Source: Falsirhodobacter sp051195255 (GTDB lineage Bacteria; Pseudomonadota; Alphaproteobacteria; Rhodobacterales; Rhodobacteraceae). From it: a stretch of DNA of 64,000 nt. The notes under the pieces were generated by a model. The model searched no databases, was not told where the DNA came from, and worked only from the letters and a program-made list of their open reading frames with translations. Position numbers and translations under genes: made by a program. The stretch lies in the NCBI RefSeq assembly GCF_051195255.1, contig NZ_JBNJLK010000009.1, forward strand, positions 62,001 to 126,000, given 5' to 3'. Positions 1-8,036 of the stretch are shown piece by piece; within the stretch, counting starts at the first letter, position 1, and each line of letters begins with the position of its first letter.

Positions 1-65
1 TATAGATTCGTCCACGGCCGGCGTTTGGCCGGATTCCCCACCAGCTTACTGCCAAAGAGGGAAAG

Positions 66-554
66 ATGACACAGACCCTGAACCTGACCATCAACGGAAC
101 CGCGCAGGCGATCGCCCTCGACGATCCCCGCGCGACGCTTCTGGACGTCCTGCGCGAACGCCTTGGCCTGACCGGCACCAAGAAGGGCTGCGACCGTGGC
201 CAGTGCGGCGCCTGCACCGTGCTAATCGACGGGCGGCGCATGAATTCCTGCCTTGCGCTGGCGCTGTCCCATGACGGGGCCGACATCACCACGATCGAGG
301 GGCTGGCCGAAGGCGATCGCCTGCACCCCGTGCAGGACGCCTTCCTGCGCCATGATGGCTTCCAGTGCGGCTATTGCACCCCCGGCCAGATCATGTCCGC
401 CGTGGCCCTGATCGCCGAGGCCGAGGCCGGCCTTGATCCCGAGCGCGTGCGCGAGGGGATGAGCGGCAACCTGTGCCGCTGCGCCGCCTATGCCGGCATC
501 ACCGAGGCGGTGCTGGACGCGACCCGGACGATGACGCGGGAGGACGCGGCATGA
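66..554 (+). CDS. paoA: Aldehyde oxidoreductase, 2Fe-2S subunit (PaoA/YagT-like)
   Basis: Small electron-transfer subunit of a molybdenum hydroxylase; it passes electrons from the Mo site to FAD through two [2Fe-2S] clusters. The 162-residue protein has the plant-ferredoxin ligands C42, C47, C50 and C62 (CDRGQCGAC motif) and the alpha-helical second cluster C101, C104, C137 and C139 (CGYC and LCRC). An AGAGGG ribosome site precedes the ATG, and the stop overlaps the next gene by ATGA. The order Fe-S, FAD, Mo and the cysteine motif in the FAD subunit match E. coli PaoABC. Unlike E. coli PaoA there is no N-terminal Tat leader: the protein starts directly with the ferredoxin strand, so the enzyme is probably cytoplasmic. 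Substrate (aromatic aldehydes in E. coli) is inferred. No XdhC/PaoD-type maturation gene follows. Confidence 0.88.
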   Translation: MTQTLNLTINGTAQAIALDDPRATLLDVLRERLGLTGTKKGCDRGQCGACTVLIDGRRMNSCLALALSHDGADITTIEGLAEGDRLHPVQDAFLRHDGFQCGYCTPGQIMSAVALIAEAEAGLDPERVREGMSGNLCRCAAYAGITEAVLDATRTMTREDAA

Positions 555-1576
555 ACCTGTTCGACTACACCCGCGCCGACACGCTGGGCGCTGCCGTAGG
601 GGCCGAAGGGGCTCTTCTGGCGGGCGGCACGAACCTTCTGGACCTGATGAAGATCGGCGTCGCCACCCCCTCGCGGCTGGTGGACGTGACGCGCCTGCCC
701 CTGACCCGGATCGAGGAGCATGAGGGCGGCGGCCTGCGCATCGGCGCGATGGTCCGCAACGCCGACCTCGCCCGTCATCCGCAGGTGCTGGCCCGCTTTC
801 CGGCGGTGGCCGAGGCGCTTTTGTCCGGTGCGTCGGCCCAGTTGCGCAACGCGGCCAGCACGGGCGGCAACGTCATGCAATCCACGCGCTGCCCGTATTT
901 CATGGACCCGCTGTCGCCCTGCAACCGGCGCGAACCGGGCACGGGCTGTTCGGCCATCGGCGGCGAAACCCGCAACCACGCCATCCTCGGCTGGACCACG
1001 GGCTGCATCGCCACCCATCCGTCGGACCTCTGCGTGGCCCTCGCCGCCTTCGATGCGGTTGTGGAGATCGCGGGCCCGTCCGGCACGCGGGAGGTGCCCA
1101 TGGCCACCTTCCACCCCCTGCCCGACGCGAACGGCGTCGCCCCCGCGCTGGCGGCGGGCGAGATTATCACCCATATCCGCCTGCCCGACCCCGGCGGCAT
1201 GGCCCGCCATGCCCGCTATGTGAAGCTGCGCGAGCGCACCTCCTTCGCCTTTGCCATCGTATCCGCCGCGGCGGGGGTGGAGGTGGCGCAGGGCCGGATC
1301 GTGAACGCCCGCCTTGCCCTTGGCGGCGTCGCCGCCCGCCCCTGGCGCTGCCTTGATGCGGAGGCCGCCCTTCTGGGCCAGCCCCCGACCGAAGACGCCT
1401 TTGCCCGCGCCGCCGAACAGGCGCTGGAAGCCGCCGCGCCGTCGGGCGACAACGCGGCCAAGATCGTGCTGGCACGCCGCATCGCCGTGCGCGCCCTGTC
1501 GCTTGCCGCCGCGGGAACGCCCGACCGGATGCCCGCCCTCCCCGCCTCTGTCTTTGAAGGAGATGTCCATGGCTGA
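551..1576 (+). CDS. paoB: Aldehyde oxidoreductase, FAD-binding subunit (PaoB/YagS-like)
   Basis: Middle subunit of the molybdenum hydroxylase; binds FAD and delivers electrons to the acceptor. The 341-residue protein has the CODH/xanthine dehydrogenase FAD fold, with LLAGGTNLLDLM near residues 23-33 and the second FAD-contact region NAASTGGNV at 100-108. Next comes a cysteine cluster, TRCPYFMDP...CNRREPGTGC (C114, C124, C133) with C152 a little further on. This arrangement is known from PaoB-type subunits, which carry an extra [4Fe-4S] cluster, and is absent from ordinary xanthine dehydrogenase FAD subunits. The start at 551 was chosen for the ATGA overlap with paoA; an in-frame ATG at 473 lies inside paoA and is not credible. 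Confidence 0.87.
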   Translation: MNLFDYTRADTLGAAVGAEGALLAGGTNLLDLMKIGVATPSRLVDVTRLPLTRIEEHEGGGLRIGAMVRNADLARHPQVLARFPAVAEALLSGASAQLRNAASTGGNVMQSTRCPYFMDPLSPCNRREPGTGCSAIGGETRNHAILGWTTGCIATHPSDLCVALAAFDAVVEIAGPSGTREVPMATFHPLPDANGVAPALAAGEIITHIRLPDPGGMARHARYVKLRERTSFAFAIVSAAAGVEVAQGRIVNARLALGGVAARPWRCLDAEAALLGQPPTEDAFARAAEQALEAAAPSGDNAAKIVLARRIAVRALSLAAAGTPDRMPALPASVFEGDVHG

Positions 1577-3806
1577 CGTGATGAACATCCAGCGCCACGT
1601 GCGCCTTGGGTCCAATGCCGGGCAGTCCATGACGCGGCGCGACGGGCTGTTGAAGGTCACGGGGCAGGCGCCCTATGCGGCCGACAACCGCCCCGCCGGG
1701 ATGCTGCACGCCGTAACTGCCACCGCCGGCATCGCGCGCGGACGGGTCGCGCATCTGGATACGGGGGCGGCCATGGCCCATCCGGGCGTGGTCAAGGTCT
1801 ACACCCCCGCCAACCGGCCGCCCTTGGCCGTGCATCCCGACACGAAGATCCACGGTTTCGCCTGGCGGACCGAGGCGTTGCAGGACGACACCGTCCGCTA
1901 TGCCGGCCAGCCCATCGCGGTCGTCGTCGCCGAAACGCTGGAAGCCGCCACCGAAGGCGCCCGTCTTCTGAACCCCCGATACGAGGCCGAGGCCCCGCGC
2001 ATCGGGCTGGACGGCAACAACCCCTATTCGCCTGAAACCGTCAGCATCGGCCGCCCCCCTTCGCTGGAGGCGGGCGACATGGACGCCGCCCGTGCCGGCG
2101 CCGCGCGCCATCTGGAAACGGTCGTCGAAACCGCGGCCCAGTATCACAACGCGCTGGAACCCCACGCCATCGTGGCGCAATGGTTCGGCGACCGGCTGGA
2201 GATCGACACCCCGAACCAGGCCATCGGCCTCGCCAAGCAAAGCTTCGCCACCTATCTGGGGATCGAGCCTTCGCAGATCCTGATCCGCAGCCCCTTCCTG
2301 GGTGGCGGCTTCGGGTCCAAGGCGATCCTGTTCGGCGCGCAGCTTCTGGCCGTGATCGTGGCGAAGGATCTGGACCGGCCCGTGAAGCTGGCCCTGCGGC
2401 GCGACCAGATGTTCGGCCCCGTCGGCCACCGCCCCGCGACGCGCCAGACGCTGCGGCTGGATCTGGACGAACACGGCCACATCGCGGCGCTGGACCATCA
2501 CACGCTGGCCGTCGCCTCCTCGTTCGACGACTTCATCGAAAGCGCGTCCAACGCGTCGCACAGCGTGTATGCCACCGCCGCGATGCGGACCACGCACAGC
2601 GCCGTGCGCACCGACACCGGCACCCCCGGCCCGATGCGCGCCCCCGGCGAAGCCCCCGGTTCGGCGGCGCTGGAGGTGGCGGTGGACGAGGCCGCCTATG
2701 CCCTTGGCATGGACCCGCTGGCCTTCCGCCTGCGGAACTATGCCGAAACCGATCCGTCCACCGGCATGGCGTTTTCGTCCAAAGCCTTGCGCGAATGCTA
2801 TGCGCAGGCGGCCGACCTGTTCGGCTGGAACGACCGCCCGCTGGAACCCCGGACGATGCGGCAGGGCCGGTTGCTGAAGGGCTGGGGCATGGGCACCGCG
2901 CAGTTCCCCTGCCCGATGTTCCAGGCCGCTGCCCACGCGACCCTGCGCGCCGATGGCAGCGCGGTCGTCGAAACCTCGGCCGCCGATATGGGTCAGGGGG
3001 CGTGGACGGCGCTGGCGCAGATCGCCGCCGATGGCCTTGGCATCGATGTCGACCGGCTGGAGTTCCGGTCCGGCCACTCGGACCTGCCGGATGCGGGCGT
3101 CGCGGGGGGGTCGGGCCACACCGCCACCGCCGGCACCGCCCTGTTCAACGCGGGCGCCGACACCGTGCGGCAGTTGGCGGACCTTGCGACGAACGATCCG
3201 GCCTCCCCCCTTTTCGGGTCGGGGAACGCGGGCGTCACGGCGCGGGGCGGGCGGCTGTACCGCAACGACGACGACAGCCGGAGCGAGGCCTACGAGGACA
3301 TCCTCGCCCGCGCGGGGCTGGACCTCGTGCGCGGCGAAGGCAAGGGCGCGCGCGAAGGCGACGCGCAGCGGGCCATGTTCTCTCACGGGGGGGTGTTCGC
3401 CGAGGTGCTGGTCGATCCCGACCTTGGCCAGATCCGGGTCAGCCGGCTGGTCGGCGCCTTTGCCGCGGGCCGCATCGTGAACCCGCAACTGGCGCGCAGC
3501 CAGCTTCTGGGCGGCATGATCTGGGGCGTGGGCTTCGCCCTGCACGAGGAAGCGATCCACGACGCCCGCACCGGCCGCTTCACCAACAACGATCTGGCGG
3601 GCTACCACATCCCCGTCAACGCCGACATCCCGATGATCGAGGCGCTGACCGTGCACGAGGATGATCCCTTCGTGAACACCCTTGGCATCAAGGGCGTGGG
3701 GGAGCTGGGCGTGACCGGCACGGTGGGCGCCATCGCCAACGCGGTGTGGCACGCGACGGGGGTGCGGCCGCGCCGCTTCCCCATCCATCCCGAAACCCTG
3801 ATCTGA
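1569..3806 (+). CDS. paoC: Aldehyde oxidoreductase, molybdopterin-binding subunit (PaoC/YagR-like)
   Basis: Catalytic subunit of 745 residues that hydroxylates aldehydes to acids at a molybdopterin centre. Visible family motifs are GGGFGSKA (about residue 244), MRAPGEAPGS (about 355), and GVGELGVTG near the C terminus, whose glutamate (about residue 712) is the expected catalytic base of the xanthine oxidase family. The ATG at 1569 is preferred because AAGGAG ends just before the alternative ATG at 1563, leaving proper spacing only to 1569. The gene overlaps paoB by 8 bp. Length is normal for the family. A perfect stem-loop follows the stop, and the neighbouring gntR gene converges on it. Molybdenum cofactor synthesis genes are not in the window. 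Confidence 0.87.
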   Translation: MADVMNIQRHVRLGSNAGQSMTRRDGLLKVTGQAPYAADNRPAGMLHAVTATAGIARGRVAHLDTGAAMAHPGVVKVYTPANRPPLAVHPDTKIHGFAWRTEALQDDTVRYAGQPIAVVVAETLEAATEGARLLNPRYEAEAPRIGLDGNNPYSPETVSIGRPPSLEAGDMDAARAGAARHLETVVETAAQYHNALEPHAIVAQWFGDRLEIDTPNQAIGLAKQSFATYLGIEPSQILIRSPFLGGGFGSKAILFGAQLLAVIVAKDLDRPVKLALRRDQMFGPVGHRPATRQTLRLDLDEHGHIAALDHHTLAVASSFDDFIESASNASHSVYATAAMRTTHSAVRTDTGTPGPMRAPGEAPGSAALEVAVDEAAYALGMDPLAFRLRNYAETDPSTGMAFSSKALRECYAQAADLFGWNDRPLEPRTMRQGRLLKGWGMGTAQFPCPMFQAAAHATLRADGSAVVETSAADMGQGAWTALAQIAADGLGIDVDRLEFRSGHSDLPDAGVAGGSGHTATAGTALFNAGADTVRQLADLATNDPASPLFGSGNAGVTARGGRLYRNDDDSRSEAYEDILARAGLDLVRGEGKGAREGDAQRAMFSHGGVFAEVLVDPDLGQIRVSRLVGAFAAGRIVNPQLARSQLLGGMIWGVGFALHEEAIHDARTGRFTNNDLAGYHIPVNADIPMIEALTVHEDDPFVNTLGIKGVGELGVTGTVGAIANAVWHATGVRPRRFPIHPETLI

Positions 3807-3812
3807 CGCATC

Positions 3813-3837
3813 CGTCCGGCGGCATTCCCGCCGGACG
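3813..3837. terminator. Stem-loop between convergent paoC and gntR
   Basis: Perfect 10-bp inverted repeat CGTCCGGCGG / CCGCCGGACG with a 5-nt loop, filling the 33-bp gap between two convergent genes. It lacks a T-tract, so termination is inferred from position and stability. Confidence 0.6.
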
Positions 3838-3839
3838 CC

Positions 3840-4505
3840 CTAACCCTGCCGCGCCAGCCAGCGCGCCACCTGCCGGCGCTTCGATTCCAGATGCCGGCGC
3901 AGCACCGCGCCCAGGGCGGGGCCGTCCCGCGCCTCCAGCGCCAGCAGCATCTCCTCATGCTCCGCGATCGCGGTGGCCCATTCATCGTCGCCGATGCGCG
4001 CGATGAAGCGCAGGTTGACGATGCGGCGGTGGATGATCTGGCGCGTCTCGCTCAGCGTGCTGTTGCCGGCGGCGTCGAAGATCGCGTCATGGATCGCGCG
4101 GTTCTGCGCGTAATAGCCGTCCAGATCCCCCGCCCGCCGATGATCGAGCATCGCCGCATGCGCCTGCCGCAGCGCGTCCAGCTGCACCGGGGTGATGCGG
4201 GGCGCCGCAAGTTCCCCCGCCAGCCCTTCCAGCGCGCCCATGACCAGAAAGGATTCGAGGATCTGATCCTCGGTCACCGTGGCCACGGCCGCGCCGCGAT
4301 TGGGGGTCACCACGACCACACCTTCGGCGGCCAGCGCGCGGATCGCTTCGCGCAGCGGGGTGCGCGACACGCCGAAACTGTCGCACAACTCCTTTTCCAC
4401 CAGCTTCGCCCCCGGCGGCAGGGCGCCTTCGGCGATCAGGCCCTTCAGGCGCTGCACCAGCTCGTTCGGCAGGCTTCTTCTTTGTATCGGCTCTATTTTC
4501 GTCAA
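3840..4505 (-). CDS. GntR-family transcriptional regulator (FCD type)
   Basis: A 221-residue one-component regulator. The N-terminal winged helix (about residues 10-75) contains FGVSRTPLREAIRALAAEG, the typical GntR recognition helix. The C-terminal all-helical FCD ligand domain (about 80-210) carries the metal-binding type pattern with NRAIHDAIF and the late His in AEHEEML. It is convergent with paoC and divergent from the peptide-transport operon starting at 4673. It therefore most likely controls that operon and itself, with a dipeptide-like or derived carboxylate as ligand. It could equally respond to an aldehyde or acid from the pao enzyme; the sequence does not decide. Confidence 0.85.
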   Translation of the reverse strand: MTKIEPIQRRSLPNELVQRLKGLIAEGALPPGAKLVEKELCDSFGVSRTPLREAIRALAAEGVVVVTPNRGAAVATVTEDQILESFLVMGALEGLAGELAAPRITPVQLDALRQAHAAMLDHRRAGDLDGYYAQNRAIHDAIFDAAGNSTLSETRQIIHRRIVNLRFIARIGDDEWATAIAEHEEMLLALEARDGPALGAVLRRHLESKRRQVARWLARQG

Positions 4506-4590
4506 ACGCTGCGGCCCCTGCCCATTTTGTCGCCAGTCGCCTTTCCGAAGGCAAGATCGTCCTTTCCCCCACGCTGGGGGCTTTACAGGA

Positions 4591-4604
4591 TTATGTATAC
4601 AAAA
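4591..4604. promoter_or_regulatory. Candidate GntR/FCD operator (GTATAC core)
   Basis: The sequence ATGTATACAAAAT around the palindromic GTATAC core (4595-4600) lies between the divergent gntR gene and the transporter operon. FCD-type GntR regulators often bind short palindromes with a GTATAC-like centre. Only one copy is seen, so this is a weak call. Confidence 0.3.
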
Positions 4605-4672
4605 TTACGCTCAACTCAGGCGCCGTTGCAGCGGCGATCAAATCATAAGCAAGAACACCGACAGGGATGCCC

Positions 4673-6175
4673 ATGAAACGAACGCTCGCGCTTACGACGG
4701 CCCTTGTGGCCGGGCTGATGCAAACCCCGGCAACCGCCGGGCCGGCGGACAACTCCCTCGTGTGGGCGTCCGACAGCATGCCGTCCAGCATCGACTTCTA
4801 CACCCACACCATCCGCGAAGGGATCGTGCTGGGCCACCACATCTGGGACACCCTGATCTATCGCAACAACGACACCAACCAGATCGAACCCCACCTGGCA
4901 GAGTCGTTCGAGTGGATCGACGACACCACGCTGGAATTCAAGCTGCGCCACGGCGTCAAGTTTCACGACGGCAGCGACTTCACGGCCGATGACGTGGTGG
5001 GCACCATCGACTACGTGACGACCCACACCACCGTCCAGCCCATCTTCTTCCTGGAGGGGGCGGAGAAGATCGACGACTACACGGTCCGCCTGAAGACGAA
5101 GGGCATCTTCCCGGCGGTCCTTGAATACCTCGCCAACGTCGTGCCGATGTATCCGTCCGACTATTACGCCGAGGCCGGTCCGGATGGCATGTCGCGCAAA
5201 CCCATCGGCACCGGCCCCTACAGGGTGACGGACATCGTCCCCGGCGAAAGCGTCAAGATGGAGGCGTTCCCGGACTACTTCGGCGGCGTGAAGGGCAAGC
5301 CCTCCATCCAGACACTGGAATTCCGCCGCATCGCCGAATTCAACACCCAGGCGATCGAGCTGATGACCGGCAACCTCGACTGGATCTGGCGCGTCCCGCC
5401 GGACGCCGTGCAGCAGTTCGAAGGGCAGGACCAGCTGAAGGTCGAATCCGGTGCCACGCTGCGCGTCGCCTCGCTGAACATGGACGCGGCAGGCCGCACC
5501 GGGGACACGCCCCTGAAGAACGTGGACGTGCGCCGGGCCATCAACCACGCGATCAATCGCGACGGCATCCGCGAGGCGCTGGTCGGCCCCGGGTCGGAAA
5601 CGATCAACGCCGCCTGCGCCCCCGCCCAGTTCGGCTGCATCGCCGACGGCGTGACGACCTATGACTACGACCCCGAAAAGGCCAAGGCCATGCTGGCCGA
5701 GGCCGGATATCCCGACGGTTTCGCCATCGACTTCTTCGGCTATCGCGACCGTCCCATCGTGGAGGCGATCATCGGCGATCTGGCCGCCGTGGGCATCGAC
5801 GCGAACCTGACCATGCTTCAGGCCTCGGCCATCGCGCAGGCGCGGTCCGAAGGCAAGACGCCGATGTGGTTCCAGGCGTGGGGATCGTCCTCGATCCTCG
5901 ATGTCAGCGCGGGGCCGGGCTACTGGTATGACGGATCGGCCGTGGACTATGCCCGCGACGCCGAGACGACGGCCCTTCTGGAACAGGGCAACAGCGTCAT
6001 CGACCCCGAGGCGCGCAAGGCGGCTTATGCCAAGGCCCTCGCCCGCATCTCGGACCAGGCGTATCAGGTGCCGATCTTCACCTATGCGCTGAACTACGTC
6101 TACAACGCCGAGCTGAACTTCACGCCCGTGCCGGACGAAACGCCGCGCTTCTTCGAAGCCACCTGGAACGAGTGA
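4673..6175 (+). CDS. Peptide-type ABC transporter substrate-binding protein (SBP family 5)
   Basis: Periplasmic binding protein of the DppA/OppA family, 500 residues. It begins with a Sec signal peptide (MKRTLALTTALVAGLMQ, cleavage after ATAG). Family-5 landmarks are visible: ESFEWIDDTTLEFKLRHGVKFHDG, the DDV segment, GTGPY, and the RRAINHAINRDGI region. The ATG at 4673 is preferred over the in-frame ATG at 4667 because AGGG sits 7-10 nt upstream. It is the first gene of an operon with two permeases, an M20 peptidase and a double ATPase, all in the same direction. The peptidase suggests a short peptide or N-acyl amino acid as substrate. This is inference, because family-5 proteins also bind nickel, opines and oligosaccharides. 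Confidence 0.88.
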   Translation: MKRTLALTTALVAGLMQTPATAGPADNSLVWASDSMPSSIDFYTHTIREGIVLGHHIWDTLIYRNNDTNQIEPHLAESFEWIDDTTLEFKLRHGVKFHDGSDFTADDVVGTIDYVTTHTTVQPIFFLEGAEKIDDYTVRLKTKGIFPAVLEYLANVVPMYPSDYYAEAGPDGMSRKPIGTGPYRVTDIVPGESVKMEAFPDYFGGVKGKPSIQTLEFRRIAEFNTQAIELMTGNLDWIWRVPPDAVQQFEGQDQLKVESGATLRVASLNMDAAGRTGDTPLKNVDVRRAINHAINRDGIREALVGPGSETINAACAPAQFGCIADGVTTYDYDPEKAKAMLAEAGYPDGFAIDFFGYRDRPIVEAIIGDLAAVGIDANLTMLQASAIAQARSEGKTPMWFQAWGSSSILDVSAGPGYWYDGSAVDYARDAETTALLEQGNSVIDPEARKAAYAKALARISDQAYQVPIFTYALNYVYNAELNFTPVPDETPRFFEATWNE

Positions 6176-6177
6176 CC

Positions 6178-6204
6178 CCCGCGCCCGTGCGTGCACCGCG
6201 CGGG
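6178..6204 (+). other. Stem-loop between binding-protein and permease genes
   Basis: CCCGCGC (6178-6184) pairs perfectly with GCGCGGG (6198-6204). It sits directly after the binding-protein stop with no T-tract. Such hairpins commonly stabilise the upstream mRNA so that the binding protein is made in excess over the permeases. Confidence 0.5.
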
Positions 6205-6221
6205 CCAACCATCGGTGACAC

Positions 6222-7139
6222 ATGCTGCGATATCTGATGCAGCGGATCGGTCTTGCGGCGCTTGTCTGCGTGGCCGTCTCGCTTCTTGCCTTCACGCTTC
6301 TGAACGCTTCGGGCGACGTCGCCATCGCCGTCGCGGGCGAAGAGGCGACCGAAGCCCAGATCGACGCCATCCGCGAGGATCTGGGCCTGAACCGTCCCCT
6401 GCCCGTGCGCTATGCCGAATGGCTGGGGCAGGCCGTGCAGGGCGATTTCGGCGATTCCCTGTTCTTCCGCCAACCGGTGGCCGAACTGATCGCCCACCGC
6501 CTGCCCAACACGCTGACGCTGGCCGTGATGTCGCTGGCGGTGATGCTGGCGCTGTCGATCCCGCTGGGGGTGGCGGCGGCCTTGTGGCCGAACTCGCTGA
6601 TCGACCGGGCGGCGATGCTGGTGGCGGTGATGGGACAGGCGATGCCGAACTTCTGGTTCGCGCTGATCCTGATCGTCGTCTTCTCGCTGACGCTGGGGAT
6701 CGCGCCGCCCTCGGGATCGGCCACGCTGGGGCATTTCGTGCTGCCCTCCATCGCGCTCGGCTACTATTCCACCCCGCCGATGATGCGCCTGATCCGTCAG
6801 GGCATGATCGAGGCGATGTCCTCGGACTACATCCGCACGGCGCGGGCGAAGGGCATCTCCTCGTGGAAGATCGTGTTCAAGCACGCCCTGCGCAACGCGG
6901 TCATCCCGGTCGTGTCGCTGTCGGCCGTGCAGTTCGGCAACATGCTGGGCGGGTCCGTGGTGATCGAGACGGTGTTCGGCATCCAGGGCCTCGGCTTCCT
7001 CGCTTGGGAATCGATCTCGCGCATGGACCTGCCGGTGGTGCAGGCGGTGCTGCTGATCGTCGCCATCTTCTATGTCGTCATGGTCCTGCTGGCGGACTTC
7101 ATCAACGCCTGGCTCGACCCGAGGATCCGCATCCAATGA
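6222..7139 (+). CDS. ABC transporter permease, DppB type
   Basis: Inner-membrane permease of 305 residues. MLRYLMQRIGLAALVCVAVSL gives the first membrane span. A periplasmic loop with the DppB-type segment AQIDAIREDLGLNRPLPVRYAEWL follows, then five further spans. The cytoplasmic EAA loop is SSDYIRTARAKGISSWKIV (about residues 200-218), which docks with the ATPase. The stop overlaps the start of the second permease by ATGA, indicating translational coupling. Length is typical for DppB. Confidence 0.9.
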   Translation: MLRYLMQRIGLAALVCVAVSLLAFTLLNASGDVAIAVAGEEATEAQIDAIREDLGLNRPLPVRYAEWLGQAVQGDFGDSLFFRQPVAELIAHRLPNTLTLAVMSLAVMLALSIPLGVAAALWPNSLIDRAAMLVAVMGQAMPNFWFALILIVVFSLTLGIAPPSGSATLGHFVLPSIALGYYSTPPMMRLIRQGMIEAMSSDYIRTARAKGISSWKIVFKHALRNAVIPVVSLSAVQFGNMLGGSVVIETVFGIQGLGFLAWESISRMDLPVVQAVLLIVAIFYVVMVLLADFINAWLDPRIRIQ

Positions 7140-8029
7140 CCAGCCCCGAACTGACCCTTCCCGCCGCCGGCACGCCGCGCCGCAAGGGCCTCGTGGCCCG
7201 CGCGATGGCGAACCGCGTCTTCCTCTTCGGCTCGGTCCTGCTGGGGCTGATCTTCCTGATGGCGGTCTTCGCGCCGTGGATCGCCCCCTACGATCCGCTG
7301 AAGCAGGACATGCTGCACCGCACCGTGTCGCCCTTCTGGCTGAAGGGGGCGGACTGGGCCCATCCCTTGGGCACCGACGGCCTTGGCCGCGACTACCTCA
7401 GCCGGATCATCTACGGGGCCCGCATCTCGCTTCTGATCGGGATCTTCACCGTCATCTGTTCGGGCATCATCGGCACGGTGATGGGGGTGCTGGCGGGATA
7501 TTTCGGCGGCAGGGTCGATCTGGTCATCAACTTCCTGATCATGACGCGGCTGACGCTGCCGGTGATCATGGTGGCGCTGGCCGTGGTCGCGATCTTCGGC
7601 GGGTCGCTGATCGTCGTGGTGCTGGTGCTGGGCCTTCTGCTGTGGGACCGCTTCGCCGTCGTCATGCGGTCGGCGGTGATGCAGATCCGCAACCAGGAAT
7701 ACATCCAGGCGGCGCAGTCCATGGGCTATTCCACGCCGAAGCTGCTGTTCCGGGAACTGCTGCCCAACATCTTCGACCGCCTCGCCGTCATCGCCACGTT
7801 CGAGATGGCGCACGCGATCCTGCTGGAAGCGTCCCTGTCCTTCCTTGGCCTTGGCGTGCAGCCGCCCACCCCGTCCTGGGGCCTGATGGTGGCCGAAGGG
7901 CGGCAATACCTGCTGTTCGACAGCTGGCTGATCCTGATCCCCGGCGCCGCGATCTGTGTGCTGGTGCTGGCGATCAACATGATGGGCGATGGCCTGCGCG
8001 ACGCCCTTGCCCCCGAAAACCGGAATTGA
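7136..8029 (+). CDS. ABC transporter permease, DppC type
   Basis: Second permease, 297 residues. It has the DppC-type N-terminal extension followed by one span, then the GTDGLGRDYLSRIIYGARISL motif that marks DppC/OppC proteins. Four or five more spans follow, and the EAA loop is NQEYIQAAQSMGYSTPKLL. The ATG at 7136 overlaps the dppB-like stop. The C terminus MMGDGLRDALAPENRN is the usual DppC ending. It works as a heterodimer with the preceding permease. Confidence 0.9.
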   Translation: MTSPELTLPAAGTPRRKGLVARAMANRVFLFGSVLLGLIFLMAVFAPWIAPYDPLKQDMLHRTVSPFWLKGADWAHPLGTDGLGRDYLSRIIYGARISLLIGIFTVICSGIIGTVMGVLAGYFGGRVDLVINFLIMTRLTLPVIMVALAVVAIFGGSLIVVVLVLGLLLWDRFAVVMRSAVMQIRNQEYIQAAQSMGYSTPKLLFRELLPNIFDRLAVIATFEMAHAILLEASLSFLGLGVQPPTPSWGLMVAEGRQYLLFDSWLILIPGAAICVLVLAINMMGDGLRDALAPENRN

Positions 8030-8036
8030 GGACACC

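Noticed and set aside
1167..3788. Open frame of 873 codons on the minus strand
   Set aside because: Antisense to paoC, compositionally biased (His, Arg, Gly), no domain; shadow frame.
4566..4580. CCCCCACGCTGGGGG as a terminator
   Set aside because: Only a 5-bp stem with no T-tract, located in a divergent promoter region where a terminator is not expected.
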